Part shown: in pieces, positions 1 to 9,542 of the stretch
How positions within the stretch are numbered: position 1 is the stretch's first letter
How the letters are laid out: each line of letters begins with the position of its first letter
The notes under the pieces: generated by a model
What the model was told of the DNA's origin: nothing
The model's database searches: none
What the model saw: only the letters and a program-made list of their open reading frames with translations
NCBI GenBank assembly: GCA_030427865.1
Contig: JAUICK010000005.1
Coordinates: 62,001-126,000 of the forward strand
DNA length: 64,000 nt
Source of the DNA: Bacteroidia bacterium
GTDB taxonomy: Bacteria > Bacteroidota > Bacteroidia > Flavobacteriales > Flavobacteriaceae
Direction of reading: 5' to 3'
Program-made: the position numbers and the translations under genes

Positions 1-407
1 GTTGGATAGCAGATAAATTGATTCCTTCTAAAATAATAATCCCTTGTTTTTTAATATTGATTTTTGCATCCATTATTTTAGGGTTTGGCTTTTATAACCA
101 TCAAGCCATATTTTTATCATTTACAACTTTTATTTTTATGGCATTTGGCACATATTCTTTAAGAGGCTTGTATTTTGCTATTATAGAAGAGACGAAAACT
201 CCTATACAGCTTACAGGAACTTTAGTGGGCATTATCTCTGTAGTTGGTTTTACTCCAGATATTTTTATGTCGCTTTTTAATGGATATATGTTAGGAGAAA
301 ATCCTACAATTGTAGAATATCAAAATTTATTTACAACATTTACAATAATACCATGTGTTGGGTTATTGGCTGCTGTTGGGTTTATAAAATCTATTAAAAA
401 AGAATAA
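1..407 (+). CDS. MFS transporter, C-terminal part (5' end outside window)
   Basis: The reading frame is open from the first bases of the window, so the start lies upstream. It encodes W-I-A-D-K just before the first internal ATG at 18, which looks like the cytoplasmic loop motif of major facilitator transporters. The remaining 130 or so residues form about four hydrophobic helices and end in a short basic tail (KSIKKE), as expected for the last third of a 12-helix permease in the inner membrane. The substrate cannot be told from this fragment. The family call rests on the hydrophobicity pattern and the loop motif only. Confidence 0.7.
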   Translation, partial: WIADKLIPSKIIIPCFLILIFASIILGFGFYNHQAIFLSFTTFIFMAFGTYSLRGLYFAIIEETKTPIQLTGTLVGIISVVGFTPDIFMSLFNGYMLGENPTIVEYQNLFTTFTIIPCVGLLAAVGFIKSIKKE

Positions 408-460
408 ATAAAAATACTTTGAGAGGCGAAAACGCAGAGGTTTATTTTAATGTTATTTTG

Positions 461-1312
461 TTAATCTATTACTCCTTCTTCTGCTAACAACGCAAAAAAC
501 TTATTCAGGTTTGGAAGAATTACAATTCTCGTTCTTCTGTTTTTAGCTCTATTTTCTTTTGATGTATTAGGAAACAAAGGCATGGTATCTCCTCTACCTG
601 AAGCAATTAACCTACTTCCTTCTATCCCAAATTTATCTTGTAAAATTCTAACAATAGTGGTAGCTCTTTTTACACTTAAATCCCAATTATCTTGAACTTT
701 TTCATTATTTTTTATAGTTTGAGAGTCTGCATGACCTTCAATCATTACATCCATACTAGGTTCAGACTGAATTATATCTGCTAACTTGGTTAATAATTCT
801 AATCCACTTTTTTTAAATTGATAACTACCAGAATTGAATAATAATTTATCTGAAACAGAAATCATAACCACAGTTTGATCAATATCGATATCAATATCTT
901 CAGAACTATTAAATTCAGTTTTTCCAAGTGTTTTTCTTACTATATTATAAGAAACTACTAAATTTAATGTGTCTTTAAAAGTTTTGGCTTTGCTTAATTT
1001 CTTAGGATCAATTTTTGCTAAGGTTTCATTAATATAAGTTCTTACTTTTTTAGGAACAACTGGCACACCATCTACAACCTTAAATTTAAAGGCACTTTCT
1101 TTTTCTAAAGTAACATTTTTGTCTTTTAAAGTGTTAATTTTTGCATTATACAGCTTAATTCTATTCTCTATTTTTGCAAATTTAAGTTTTAAGCTTTGTA
1201 AATTATTCTTTGTTAGTTTGTACTCCGTTTCTAAAGCTGCATACTTTTTTTTAGATACACAAGAACTTAAAATAATAACAAGAAAAGACAATAGTAAATG
1301 TATTTTTTTCAT
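461..1312 (-). CDS. OmpA-family lipoprotein (peptidoglycan-binding)
   Basis: This 283-residue protein begins with a lipoprotein signal peptide whose lipobox is LSSC, with the lipidated Cys near residue 18. A Lys/Leu/Glu-rich stretch at about 20-75 looks like a coiled coil. The C-terminal half is an OmpA-like domain: it contains VMIEGHADSQ and later NRAKNRRTRIVI, the conserved elements that bind diaminopimelate of peptidoglycan. It should therefore tether the outer membrane to the cell wall. It lies alone between the MFS gene and valS, with a short AT-rich leader. Similar proteins are common and variable in Flavobacteriia, so a more exact role cannot be assigned. Confidence 0.85.
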   Translation of the reverse strand: MKKIHLLLSFLVIILSSCVSKKKYAALETEYKLTKNNLQSLKLKFAKIENRIKLYNAKINTLKDKNVTLEKESAFKFKVVDGVPVVPKKVRTYINETLAKIDPKKLSKAKTFKDTLNLVVSYNIVRKTLGKTEFNSSEDIDIDIDQTVVMISVSDKLLFNSGSYQFKKSGLELLTKLADIIQSEPSMDVMIEGHADSQTIKNNEKVQDNWDLSVKRATTIVRILQDKFGIEGSRLIASGRGDTMPLFPNTSKENRAKNRRTRIVILPNLNKFFALLAEEGVID

Positions 1313-1380
1313 CTTATTTTTTTGTTGGTTAATTATATTCTAAATATACTATTTTTTTAACACAGTTAAAAACTAAGTTA

Positions 1381-4014
1381 TTACAAAGCCTCTAAGCTCG
1401 ATTTTATGGTTTCTATTTTTGCAATGGTATCTGCTTCTTTTTTACGCTCAAGAGCAATTACTTGTTCTGGGGCATTTGCCACAAAGCGTTCATTCGATAA
1501 TTTTTTTTGTATACCAAACAAAAAGCCTTCTGCCCTCTTTAACTCAGCATTTAATTTTTTAATTTCTGCTTCTACATCAATATTGGCAATAGAAATTGGC
1601 ACAAAGTATTCATTAGACTTTACTCTAAAGGATGCTCCATCTACTTTTTCTGAAACAGATTTTATAGTTGATGTATTTGTTAGTTTTTGAATAACAGTAT
1701 CAAATTCTTTCGAATTCTTTTCGTTATCAACTACAAACAATTCTACAGCATCTTTAAACGAAATATTTTTTTCTTTTCTGATGGTTCTTATACCAGAAAC
1801 TACACCAGTTGCAAATTCAAAATCTGTTATAATTTTAGAATTATACTCTTTTAGAATTGGATATTTAGCAATGATTAACGCTTCTTCTGGTGTTCTTTGG
1901 GTAATATGTTGCCAAATTTCTTCTGTTAAAAATGGCATAAACGGATGCAATATTTTTAGATTATTTTCTAAAACTTCTATAACTGCATTGTAGGTTTTTG
2001 CATCAATAGGTTGTTGATACGCAGGTTTTACAATTTCTAATAACCATGAAGAAAAATCATCCATAATTAATTTATAGATGGTCATTAAAGCATCTGATAA
2101 ACGATATTTAGAAAAATGATCTTCAATTTCTTTTAAAACTTTTTGAAACTTTGCTTCATACCAATTTAACCCAATTTTTGCTGTTTCTGGTTGTTCTAAA
2201 CAAGTATCAACTTCCCAACCTTTTATCAAACGAAAGGCATTCCAAATTTTGTTTGCAAAACCTTTTCCTTGTTTACATAAATCTTCATCAAACATTAAAT
2301 CGTTACCTGCTGCCGAACTGAGTAAGAGTCCAACTCTTACTCCATCTGCTCCATAATCCTCAATTAATTTTAAAGCATCAGGAGAGTTCCCTAAAGATTT
2401 AGACATTTTACGGCGCTGTTTATCACGAACTAAACCTGTTAGATACACGTTTTTAAAAGGTTTTTCGCCTTTAAACTCGTAACCAGCAACAATCATTCTT
2501 GCTACCCAAAAGAATAGAATGTCTGGCCCTGTTACTAAATCGTTTGTTGGATAATAATATTTAATTTCTTCGTTTTCTGGGTTTCTGATACCATCAAAAA
2601 CCGACATTGGCCATAACCAAGAAGAAAACCAAGTGTCTAGTGCATCTGTATCCTGACGTAAGTTATTAGTTGTTAGTTGATTGTTTTTAGTTTTATCTTG
2701 TGCCAATACAACTGCCTCTTCTATACTCTCTGCAACTACAAAATCTTCTTTTCCATCACCATAATAATATGCTGGAATTTGTTGTCCCCACCAAAGTTGG
2801 CGAGAAATGTTCCAATCACGCACGTTTTCCATCCAATGACGATAGGTGTTTTCGAATTTTTTTGGCACTAAATTTATCTCAATATTGTTACCTAAAACAG
2901 CATCAATAGCAGGTTTTGCCAAATCTTTCATCTTTAAAAACCACTGATCTGACAATCTTGGTTCTATTACTGCTTTGGTTCTTTCTGAGGTACCTACTTT
3001 ATGGGTATGCACTTCAGTTTTTATTAAAATACCTTTTTCTTTTAATTCTTTAGCAATTTCTTTTCTTACAACAAATCTGTCTTTACCTTGATAATGTAAT
3101 CCAAAGGAATTTAATGATGCATCCTCATTAAAAATATCTATTACTTCTAAGTTGTGTTTATCTCCTAAAATTTTATCATTTTCATCGTGTGCAGGTGTAA
3201 CTTTTAAACAACCTGTACCAAATTCTAAATCTACATATTCATCTTCTACAATTGGAATTACTCTGTTGCACAAAGGAACAATGGCTTTCTTTCCTTTTAA
3301 ATGTGTAAATCGTTTATCATTTGGATTGATACAAATTGCTGTGTCTCCAAAAATAGTTTCAGGGCGAGTTGTTGCAATGGTTAACGAGTCTTCAGAACCT
3401 TCTATTTTGTATTCTAAATAGTACAAGTTTCCTTGTTTTTCTTCATAAATCACTTCTTCATCCGAAAGTGTAGTTTTTGCTTCTGGATCCCAATTTACCA
3501 TTCTGTACCCTCTGTAAATCAACCCTTTATTGTATAAATCTACAAAAACTTTAATTACAGATTCAGACATTTCTGGATCCATTGTAAAGGCTGTTCTTTC
3601 CCAATCGCAAGAAGCTCCAAGTTTTTTTAATTGTTCTAAAATAATACCTCCATATTCATCTTTCCAATCGAAAGCGTGTTGCAAAAATTCTTCACGAGTT
3701 AAATCGCTTTTCTTAATTCCCTGTTCCTTTAATTTGGCAACAACTTTTGCCTCAGTAGCTATTGATGCATGATCTGTACCAGGAACCCAACAAGCATTTT
3801 TACCTAATAATCTTGCACGACGAATAAGCACATCTTGAATGGTATTATTTAGCATATGCCCCATATGCAAAACTCCTGTTACATTTGGAGGAGGAATTAC
3901 AATCGTGTAAGGTTCTCTTTCATCTGGTGTTGAATGAAAATAGTTGTTTTTCATCCAGTATTCATACCACTTACCTTCTACTTGGCTTGCATCATATTTA
4001 GATGGAATTGTCAT
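1381..4014 (-). CDS. valS: Valine--tRNA ligase
   Basis: Class I aminoacyl-tRNA synthetase that charges tRNA-Val in the cytoplasm. The HIGH signature appears as HMGH about 50 residues in, within [15 protein letters not shown], and KMSKS is present as [11 protein letters not shown]. The editing domain, anticodon-binding domain and a C-terminal Val-tRNA arm coiled coil ([15 protein letters not shown]) are all there; 877 residues is normal. I chose the ATG at 4014 over the in-frame TTG at 4047 because a TATTTTTG promoter box overlaps that TTG and the family usually begins close to S-K-Y-D. A short repeat-like tract (positions about 2651-2690) gives the odd segment [12 protein letters not shown] just before [13 protein letters not shown]. 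Confidence 0.95.
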   Translation of the reverse strand: MTIPSKYDASQVEGKWYEYWMKNNYFHSTPDEREPYTIVIPPPNVTGVLHMGHMLNNTIQDVLIRRARLLGKNACWVPGTDHASIATEAKVVAKLKEQGIKKSDLTREEFLQHAFDWKDEYGGIILEQLKKLGASCDWERTAFTMDPEMSESVIKVFVDLYNKGLIYRGYRMVNWDPEAKTTLSDEEVIYEEKQGNLYYLEYKIEGSEDSLTIATTRPETIFGDTAICINPNDKRFTHLKGKKAIVPLCNRVIPIVEDEYVDLEFGTGCLKVTPAHDENDKILGDKHNLEVIDIFNEDASLNSFGLHYQGKDRFVVRKEIAKELKEKGILIKTEVHTHKVGTSERTKAVIEPRLSDQWFLKMKDLAKPAIDAVLGNNIEINLVPKKFENTYRHWMENVRDWNISRQLWWGQQIPAYYYGDGKEDFVVAESIEEAVVLAQDKTKNNQLTTNNLRQDTDALDTWFSSWLWPMSVFDGIRNPENEEIKYYYPTNDLVTGPDILFFWVARMIVAGYEFKGEKPFKNVYLTGLVRDKQRRKMSKSLGNSPDALKLIEDYGADGVRVGLLLSSAAGNDLMFDEDLCKQGKGFANKIWNAFRLIKGWEVDTCLEQPETAKIGLNWYEAKFQKVLKEIEDHFSKYRLSDALMTIYKLIMDDFSSWLLEIVKPAYQQPIDAKTYNAVIEVLENNLKILHPFMPFLTEEIWQHITQRTPEEALIIAKYPILKEYNSKIITDFEFATGVVSGIRTIRKEKNISFKDAVELFVVDNEKNSKEFDTVIQKLTNTSTIKSVSEKVDGASFRVKSNEYFVPISIANIDVEAEIKKLNAELKRAEGFLFGIQKKLSNERFVANAPEQVIALERKKEADTIAKIETIKSSLEAL

Positions 4015-4044
4015 ACTTTGGAACAGTTTTTGAAATATAGTTGG

Positions 4045-4052
4045 CAAAAATA
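4045..4052 (-). promoter_or_regulatory. Bacteroidota -7 box for valS
   Basis: TATTTTTG on the minus strand matches the TAnnTTTG consensus and lies 31 bases before the valS ATG at 4014. No clear -33 TTG was seen at the usual spacing. It argues against translation starting at the upstream TTG. Confidence 0.55.
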
Positions 4053-4137
4053 CAATTATCTATTTTGAAGAGAAAATTAGTAGTTGATTTTTTAAAACAA
4101 AATATTAGTTTTAATTTTACGCTATAAACAACTATAT

Positions 4138-4541
4138 ATGAAAGCTTTTGGAACTTTTTTTTACTATTTCTGTTATCAGTATCAGTAAACGCTCAAGAAT
4201 TTAAGTTTGAAAAGGAAGTTATTGATTACGGTAAAATAGATAAAGGTTCTAAAGGAGAGCGTACTTTTGTTTTTACCAACATAGGTAACCAGCCATTAAT
4301 TATTAAAAATATACAATCTTCTTGTGGTTGTACAGTTGCTAAAAAACCAGAAAAACCAATTATGCCTGGTGAAAAAGGAGAAATTAAAGTTTCTTATGAT
4401 ACCAAAAGAATTGGTGGCTTCTCTAAAGCAATTACAATTTTTTCGAATGCAAAAAATAATAGAAAAGTAATTAAAATTAAGGGATATGTAAATAAAGGAA
4501 TTTCTTTACAAAGACAAAAAAGTATTTTGAGTGATAGTTAA
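4138..4541 (+). pseudogene. DUF1573 secreted protein, frameshifted at the start
   Basis: From about 4140 one frame encodes a signal peptide (FWNFFLLFLLSVSVNAQ) followed by a DUF1573 domain with its hallmark SSCGCTVAKKP and GEKGEIKVSYDTK. DUF1573 is an Ig-like, ASPM-SPD-2-Hydin-like domain of exported Bacteroidota proteins with no known function. The ATG at 4138 is in another frame and stops after 16 codons; the domain frame has a stop at 4125 and no ATG, GTG or TTG before the signal peptide. One extra A after the ATG (AAA to AAAA), or one extra T in the following T run, would restore M-K-x-F-W-N-F-F. The gene is convergent with the protease gene, 2 bases away. It is either a real start lesion or a sequencing error. 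Confidence 0.8.
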
Positions 4542-4543
4542 CA

Positions 4544-5893
4544 TTAAACACTTTTATTTAATCTAAATTCGAACTTCATCTTTTTACCATTTCTATCTAC
4601 TATCATTTTAATTTTTTTCTTGTCTCTTTCTTGAAATTTTCGAATAATATCGCCTATTTTAAACTCGTAAGCTGGTTTACCATTAATTCTCAATATTACA
4701 TCTCCAACTTGAAGACCAGCTTTATAAGCGGGAGAATTTTTAACAACATTTTTTATTTTAAAAGAGGGTTTAAAATTAAATGAAAAGCTGGTAATAAAAG
4801 AAACAGAATTACTATTATCAATACTTCTATTATATGGGTCTGTAAATTTTTTAATCACTTCTTCTTTAACTAATTTTTTTCCATTATAAACAACATCTAA
4901 ACCGCTCATATTGTAATTAAATCCTTTAGTAAATGAGCCATTTTTTTTAAAAGTAAATTTCTTATTGGGGTAGTCTATCCAAATTTTAAACCTTTTTAAT
5001 ATTCCTCCTCCTACACTTCCATTTCTTTCTTTAAAATGACGAGCATTGTGTGTAGAAGCCGAATCTAAAAAAGATACTGTTGGGTTTTCTATTTCGAATC
5101 TGCCTAATTTAAATTTTGTAATTCTACTTCTATTGCCAAAAATAGGTCCGCTTAATCCTTCGCCCAAAATATCATTAAAATAACGTTTTGGGGTTTTAAT
5201 ATCTTCTTTAGAATTTTCGAAAAGCCAAATTGCATCACTACCTCCAGAATCTACCAACAACATTACATCAATCATTTTTTCTCCAATTGTATCTAAACTT
5301 ACTTTTGTACTTATATAGGGCTTCTTTCTGTAAAACTTAAATGGTACTACTTCGCACTTTCTACACTTCTTGTAAACATATGTTTTGGGGTTGTAAAAAT
5401 TTATTTTTTTATTCTTATAATTTATTTTTACAACAAAGTTTTTTAAGAGATTATAGCCAATAATTCCATGTATTGTAGTTCCCATTTTGCTTGATAAATC
5501 AAAGTAATCTTTTAAAATTACATAAATGGTTTCATGATAACTTACTAAGTTTTTTATCTTAAACGTATTATTTTTAGAAAGTAAAGCATCTACAGCATCT
5601 CCATTGCCTAAACCACGAAGTTTTATACTTACAGCATTATTTAAACCTATACTATCATTTTTAGAAAGATTAAATAAAATTGTTTTATTTACTCCTGTAT
5701 CTAATATAAATGATAACTTTTTCCCGTTTATTTCAATAGGAATTACAATTAAATTATTGATTAACTTGAAGCTTATTTGCTGATCTTTTTTATTAACATC
5801 GTTAAATCTAAATCCTTTTTGAGCTGAAATACTAAAACAACAACAAACAAAATAAACAATAAATATAATTTTATACTTCAAATTGATTTTCAT
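4544..5893 (-). CDS. Retropepsin-like aspartyl protease with C-terminal PDZ domain
   Basis: A 449-residue exported protein: the N-terminus is a signal peptide ending near SISAQ. Two aspartyl protease half-sites are visible, FILDTGVNKTILF at about residue 62-74 and LLVDSGGSDAIWL at about 212, giving DTG and DSG catalytic triplets. The C-terminal 80 residues form a PDZ domain (NSPAYKAGLQVGDVILRING). This two-domain layout is common in Bacteroidota and probably acts in the periplasm; its substrates are unknown. It stands alone, divergent from the aminotransferase gene, and its end nearly touches the broken DUF1573 gene. Confidence 0.85.
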   Translation of the reverse strand: MKINLKYKIIFIVYFVCCCFSISAQKGFRFNDVNKKDQQISFKLINNLIVIPIEINGKKLSFILDTGVNKTILFNLSKNDSIGLNNAVSIKLRGLGNGDAVDALLSKNNTFKIKNLVSYHETIYVILKDYFDLSSKMGTTIHGIIGYNLLKNFVVKINYKNKKINFYNPKTYVYKKCRKCEVVPFKFYRKKPYISTKVSLDTIGEKMIDVMLLVDSGGSDAIWLFENSKEDIKTPKRYFNDILGEGLSGPIFGNRSRITKFKLGRFEIENPTVSFLDSASTHNARHFKERNGSVGGGILKRFKIWIDYPNKKFTFKKNGSFTKGFNYNMSGLDVVYNGKKLVKEEVIKKFTDPYNRSIDNSNSVSFITSFSFNFKPSFKIKNVVKNSPAYKAGLQVGDVILRINGKPAYEFKIGDIIRKFQERDKKKIKMIVDRNGKKMKFEFRLNKSV

Positions 5894-6032
5894 TTAATAA
5901 ATCCAATATACAAATTAAGGCTTTTGTAACCTTCTTTTTATGATTTTTTTAACCTTTAAACTTTAGACAATAAAATGTGTTAAATAAAATATATTTCGGA
6001 AATTTGCATAAAGCGAATCTTAAAATATTATT

Positions 6033-7223
6033 ATGCCTTCAATATCTAAAAAAGGAATTCAAATGCCATCATCTCCAATAAGAAAATTAGTACCTTATGC
6101 AGAAGATGCTAAAAAAAGAGGGGTAAAAGTTTTTCATTTAAACATTGGGCAACCAGATATTAAAACACCACAGGTAGCTTTAGACGCTGTAAAAAATAAT
6201 ACAATAGAAACCTTAGCCTATGCCCGTTCTGAAGGCTCTGAAGAATACAGAACCAAGTTAGCTAAGTATTATAAAAAAAATAATATTACTGTTACTGCTA
6301 ATAATATTATTGCCACAACTGGTGGTTCTGAGGCATTACTATTTACTATTGGAAGCATTACAGACCCTGGAGATGAAATAATTATTCCTGAGCCTTTTTA
6401 TGCAAATTACAATGGTTTTTCTACTGCTTCTGGAGTTACTGTTGTTCCTGTAATTTCTAAAATTGAAGATAATTTTGCACTACCTAAAATTGAAGATTTT
6501 GAGAAACTTATCACCAATAAAACAAAAGCGATATTAATTTGTAATCCTGGAAATCCTACTGGATATTTATACTCAAAAGAAGAAATTGAAAAACTAAAAC
6601 AAATTGTTTTAAAACACGATTTATTTTTAATTGCTGATGAAGTATATCGTGAATTTACGTATGATGGATTGCAACACACCTCTATTCTTTCTTTAAATGG
6701 ATTAGAACAAAATGCTATTGTAATAGACTCTGTTTCTAAACGTTACAGCATGTGTGGTGCAAGAATTGGATGCATTGTGTCTAAAAATGATGATTTTATA
6801 GCTACAGCAATTAAATTTGCGCAGGCAAGATTAAGTCCGCCAACTTATGCTTTAATTGCCAGTGAAGCTGCTTTAGAAACGCCGCAAAGTTATTTTGATG
6901 ATGTAAAAGCAGAATATGTAGAAAGAAGAAATACTTTAATTGCAGAATTGCAAAAAATTAACGGTGTTAAAGTTGCTAACCCAAAAGGTGCCTTTTATTG
7001 TGTTGTAGAATTACCTGTTAAAGATACAGATGATTTTGCACAATGGATTTTAGAAAAGTTCAATCTTAATAACGAAACTGTAATGGTTGCGCCTGCAAGT
7101 GGTTTTTATTCTACAGAAGGAGAAGGAAAAAATCAAGTTAGAATTGCCTATGTTTTAAATAAAAAAGATTTAATTCGTTCTGTAAAAATTTTAAAAGAAG
7201 CCTTAAAACAATACCACAGTTAG
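6033..7223 (+). CDS. Pyridoxal-phosphate aminotransferase, class I/II
   Basis: Fold-type I aminotransferase of the aspartate-aminotransferase-like group. PLP-binding signatures are ATTGGSEAL for the phosphate site, NPGNPTG near residue 171, and the Schiff-base lysine in SVSKRYSMCGARIG at about K236. The length of 396 residues is normal. It probably transfers amino groups between a 2-oxo acid and an amino acid such as aspartate, but substrate specificity cannot be read here. The stop codon abuts the TTG start of murB, so the two are probably co-transcribed. Confidence 0.85.
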   Translation: MPSISKKGIQMPSSPIRKLVPYAEDAKKRGVKVFHLNIGQPDIKTPQVALDAVKNNTIETLAYARSEGSEEYRTKLAKYYKKNNITVTANNIIATTGGSEALLFTIGSITDPGDEIIIPEPFYANYNGFSTASGVTVVPVISKIEDNFALPKIEDFEKLITNKTKAILICNPGNPTGYLYSKEEIEKLKQIVLKHDLFLIADEVYREFTYDGLQHTSILSLNGLEQNAIVIDSVSKRYSMCGARIGCIVSKNDDFIATAIKFAQARLSPPTYALIASEAALETPQSYFDDVKAEYVERRNTLIAELQKINGVKVANPKGAFYCVVELPVKDTDDFAQWILEKFNLNNETVMVAPASGFYSTEGEGKNQVRIAYVLNKKDLIRSVKILKEALKQYHS

Positions 7224-8234
7224 TTGACTATTCAAGAAAACATATCTTTAAAAAAATACAATACTTTTGGTATTGATGTTACTGCAAAACGTTTTATTTC
7301 TGTTGATTCAGTATATCAATTACAACAACTTTTAAAAGTTGAAAAAAATATTTTTTTAATTTCTGGAGGAAGCAATATGCTGCTAACAAAAGATATCGAA
7401 AAATTAGTTGTACATATTAACATTAAAGGAATTTCTATTGATAGTGAAGATGAAAATAATGTCTATCTTACTGTAAATGCTGGAGAAAATTGGCACGAAT
7501 TTGTATTGTGGTGTGTAGGCAATAATTATGGAGGCATTGAGAATTTATCTTTAATACCTGGAAATGTAGGTACTTGTCCAATACAGAATATTGGTGCGTA
7601 TGGAGTGGAAGTAAAAGATACCATTACAAAAGTCGAGGCTTTAGAAATTAACTCAGGGAAATTAGTTGAGTTTTCTAATGATGATTGTAAATTTGGTTAT
7701 CGAAATTCCATTTTTAAAAATGAAGTAAAAGGCAAATACATTATTACTTCTGTAAGTTTTCAACTAACAAAAAACAATCATCTCTTAAATACTTCTTATG
7801 GTGCCATCGAAACAGAATTAGCATCTAAAGAAATTAAAAAACCAACACTAAAAGATATTTCTGATGCAGTAATAGCTATCAGAAAATCAAAGCTTCCAGA
7901 TCCAAAAGAAATTGGAAACAGTGGTAGTTTCTTCAAAAATCCTATTATTTCTAAAAAGCAGTTTTTTGGTATTCAAAAAGAATACCCAAAAATTCCAAGT
8001 TATGCCGTTTCTGATTCAGAAATTAAAGTTCCTGCAGGTTGGTTAATAGAGCAAGCTGGTTTTAAAGGTAAACGTTTTGGAGATTATGGTGTACATACAA
8101 AACAGGCTTTAGTTTTGGTGAATTATGGGAATGCTTCTGGGAAAGAAATACATCAATTAGCACAAAAAATTCAAGAAATTATCTTGCAAAAATTTGGAAT
8201 AACTTTAGAAATTGAGGTAAATGTTATTTCATAA
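7224..8234 (+). CDS. murB: UDP-N-acetylmuramate dehydrogenase
   Basis: MurB reduces UDP-GlcNAc-enolpyruvate to UDP-MurNAc in cytoplasmic peptidoglycan precursor synthesis, using FAD and NADPH. The FAD-binding GGSNML is at about residues 48-53, followed by SLIPGNVGTCPIQNIGAYG, and the catalytic serine segment is GNSGSFFKNP. The 336 residues and the FGYRNSIF loop fit the longer, E. coli-like type I MurB. The start is a TTG at 7224 directly after the aminotransferase stop; it gives M-T-I-Q-E-N-I-S-L-K-K-Y-N-T-F-G, the usual N-terminus. Translation is probably coupled to the gene upstream. Confidence 0.95.
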   Translation: MTIQENISLKKYNTFGIDVTAKRFISVDSVYQLQQLLKVEKNIFLISGGSNMLLTKDIEKLVVHINIKGISIDSEDENNVYLTVNAGENWHEFVLWCVGNNYGGIENLSLIPGNVGTCPIQNIGAYGVEVKDTITKVEALEINSGKLVEFSNDDCKFGYRNSIFKNEVKGKYIITSVSFQLTKNNHLLNTSYGAIETELASKEIKKPTLKDISDAVIAIRKSKLPDPKEIGNSGSFFKNPIISKKQFFGIQKEYPKIPSYAVSDSEIKVPAGWLIEQAGFKGKRFGDYGVHTKQALVLVNYGNASGKEIHQLAQKIQEIILQKFGITLEIEVNVIS

Positions 8235-8286
8235 AAAAAGCCTCATCAAATAAATGACGAAACTTTTCTTTCCCCAAATTAAACGA

Positions 8287-8934
8287 CTAACCCTCCTTTT
8301 TTAGAAGTTTTATATGGCGCATTAATCTCTGAACCTCTAATGACAATGTTCCATTATAAACACCTCTAATTCTTCCTTTTTTGTCTACTAAAACAAAATT
8401 TTCTGTGTGTATAAACTCACTTTCATCTTTAGTTTTTTTAAAATCTTCATCTGCAAAATAAGAGGTTCTTGCAATGTTGTAAATATCATCTCTATTTCCA
8501 GTAACCAAATGCCATTTATTCTCAATCGCATTTTTTTCTTTAGCATATTTTCTAATTTTTTTTACTGAATCTACCCAAGGTATAACAGAGTGAGATAATA
8601 ACTTAATTTCATCATCATCTTTATATACTTCTTGAATAGCGCCCATATTTTTTGCTAAAATTGGACAAATGCCTGGACAAGTAGTAAAGAAAAAATCTGC
8701 AATATAAATTTTACCTTCAAAATCTTTATTGCTAATCTTTTTTCCATTTTGATTTGTAAATTCAAATGGAGCAATTTTATGAATCTTATTATATTTTTTA
8801 TCCGTTTCTGCTATCCATTCTGGTGTAAATTCTTCTGAATTGTAAAAAGGAAGTGTTTTAGATTTATTAATTTTTGCTTCTTTTTTACAAGAAACACAAA
8901 CCAAAAAAAATAAAATAATTATTTTTAATTTCAT
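8287..8934 (-). CDS. SCO1/SenC-family copper chaperone lipoprotein
   Basis: A 215-residue lipoprotein (lipid Cys at about residue 16, VCVSC) with a thioredoxin-like fold. The copper-binding pair is in TTCPGICP (about C86 and C90), and the third ligand is the His in FIHTENFVLVD. SCO proteins deliver copper to the CuA centre of cytochrome c oxidase or act as thiol-redox factors in the envelope. No oxidase gene is in the window. It is the last gene of a three-gene minus-strand operon and its ATG overlaps the TGA of the MORN gene by 4 bases (ATGA). Confidence 0.9.
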   Translation of the reverse strand: MKLKIIILFFLVCVSCKKEAKINKSKTLPFYNSEEFTPEWIAETDKKYNKIHKIAPFEFTNQNGKKISNKDFEGKIYIADFFFTTCPGICPILAKNMGAIQEVYKDDDEIKLLSHSVIPWVDSVKKIRKYAKEKNAIENKWHLVTGNRDDIYNIARTSYFADEDFKKTKDESEFIHTENFVLVDKKGRIRGVYNGTLSLEVQRLMRHIKLLKKEG

Positions 8935-9539
8935 AAGTTATCTTTTTCTTTAGTTGCTACAGTTACACAGTTTTTTAGGCCTATTAAACCATGTCTTTCA
9001 CCATTTACAGTGTAAAAATTAGCTCTAATTTTTCCGCTTAATTTCCACATTTTCTGACTTCCAAATTCTTTTCCATTTTTAAAATTAAAATGTTTTGCCA
9101 ATTGTCCATTAAAATGCCAATCTTTAACGCTTCCATTATACATACCCTTGTTATTTAGTTGATATTCAAACATTAGCTGTCCATTTTCAAACCAACCTTT
9201 GTGAGTTCCAATTTTTATCCCTTTGCTATAAAACCGTTCAAACCATTTGTTTCCATTATTATAATAGCCCAAAAAAATGCCTTCTCTTTTACCATTATAA
9301 TACTCTGAAACAGTTTTTGTTTTTTTATTACTATACAACTCTTTTACAATACCAGAATATGGTTTTTCTATATGGTAAAGTATCCCGTTTTTTAGTACAA
9401 AATTTTCATCATTACTATTTTTTTCAATAGATGGTATTTCTGCTTTATCAACAGAAACAACATCTTTATTATTCCTTGTTTTTTCTGAACAAGAAATCAA
9501 TAGCAAACTAAGTAATATGAATATTCTTAAAACCTTCAC
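8931..9539 (-). CDS. MORN-repeat (YwqK-type) lipoprotein in SCO operon
   Basis: A 202-residue lipoprotein (lipobox LISC) with several MORN-2 repeats of the form YYNGKREGIFLGYYNNGNKW, spanning about residues 60-180. The protein closes with NGERHGLIGLKNCVTV. Such proteins are often labelled toxin-antitoxin YwqK-family antitoxin by homology, but there is no toxin here and the signal peptide puts it in the envelope. It starts 3 bases after the YHYH gene and its TGA overlaps the SCO start, so co-translation is likely. Its function is unknown; the setting suggests a role with the SCO protein. Confidence 0.8.
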   Translation of the reverse strand: MKVLRIFILLSLLLISCSEKTRNNKDVVSVDKAEIPSIEKNSNDENFVLKNGILYHIEKPYSGIVKELYSNKKTKTVSEYYNGKREGIFLGYYNNGNKWFERFYSKGIKIGTHKGWFENGQLMFEYQLNNKGMYNGSVKDWHFNGQLAKHFNFKNGKEFGSQKMWKLSGKIRANFYTVNGERHGLIGLKNCVTVATKEKDNL

Positions 9540-9542
9540 TAA

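Noticed and set aside
4015..4047. TTG start of valS 11 codons upstream
   Set aside because: The TATTTTTG promoter box overlaps this codon, and the family N-terminus fits the ATG at 4014.
8931..9539. Toxin-antitoxin module with a YwqK-type antitoxin
   Set aside because: The protein is a lipoprotein and no toxin gene is adjacent.
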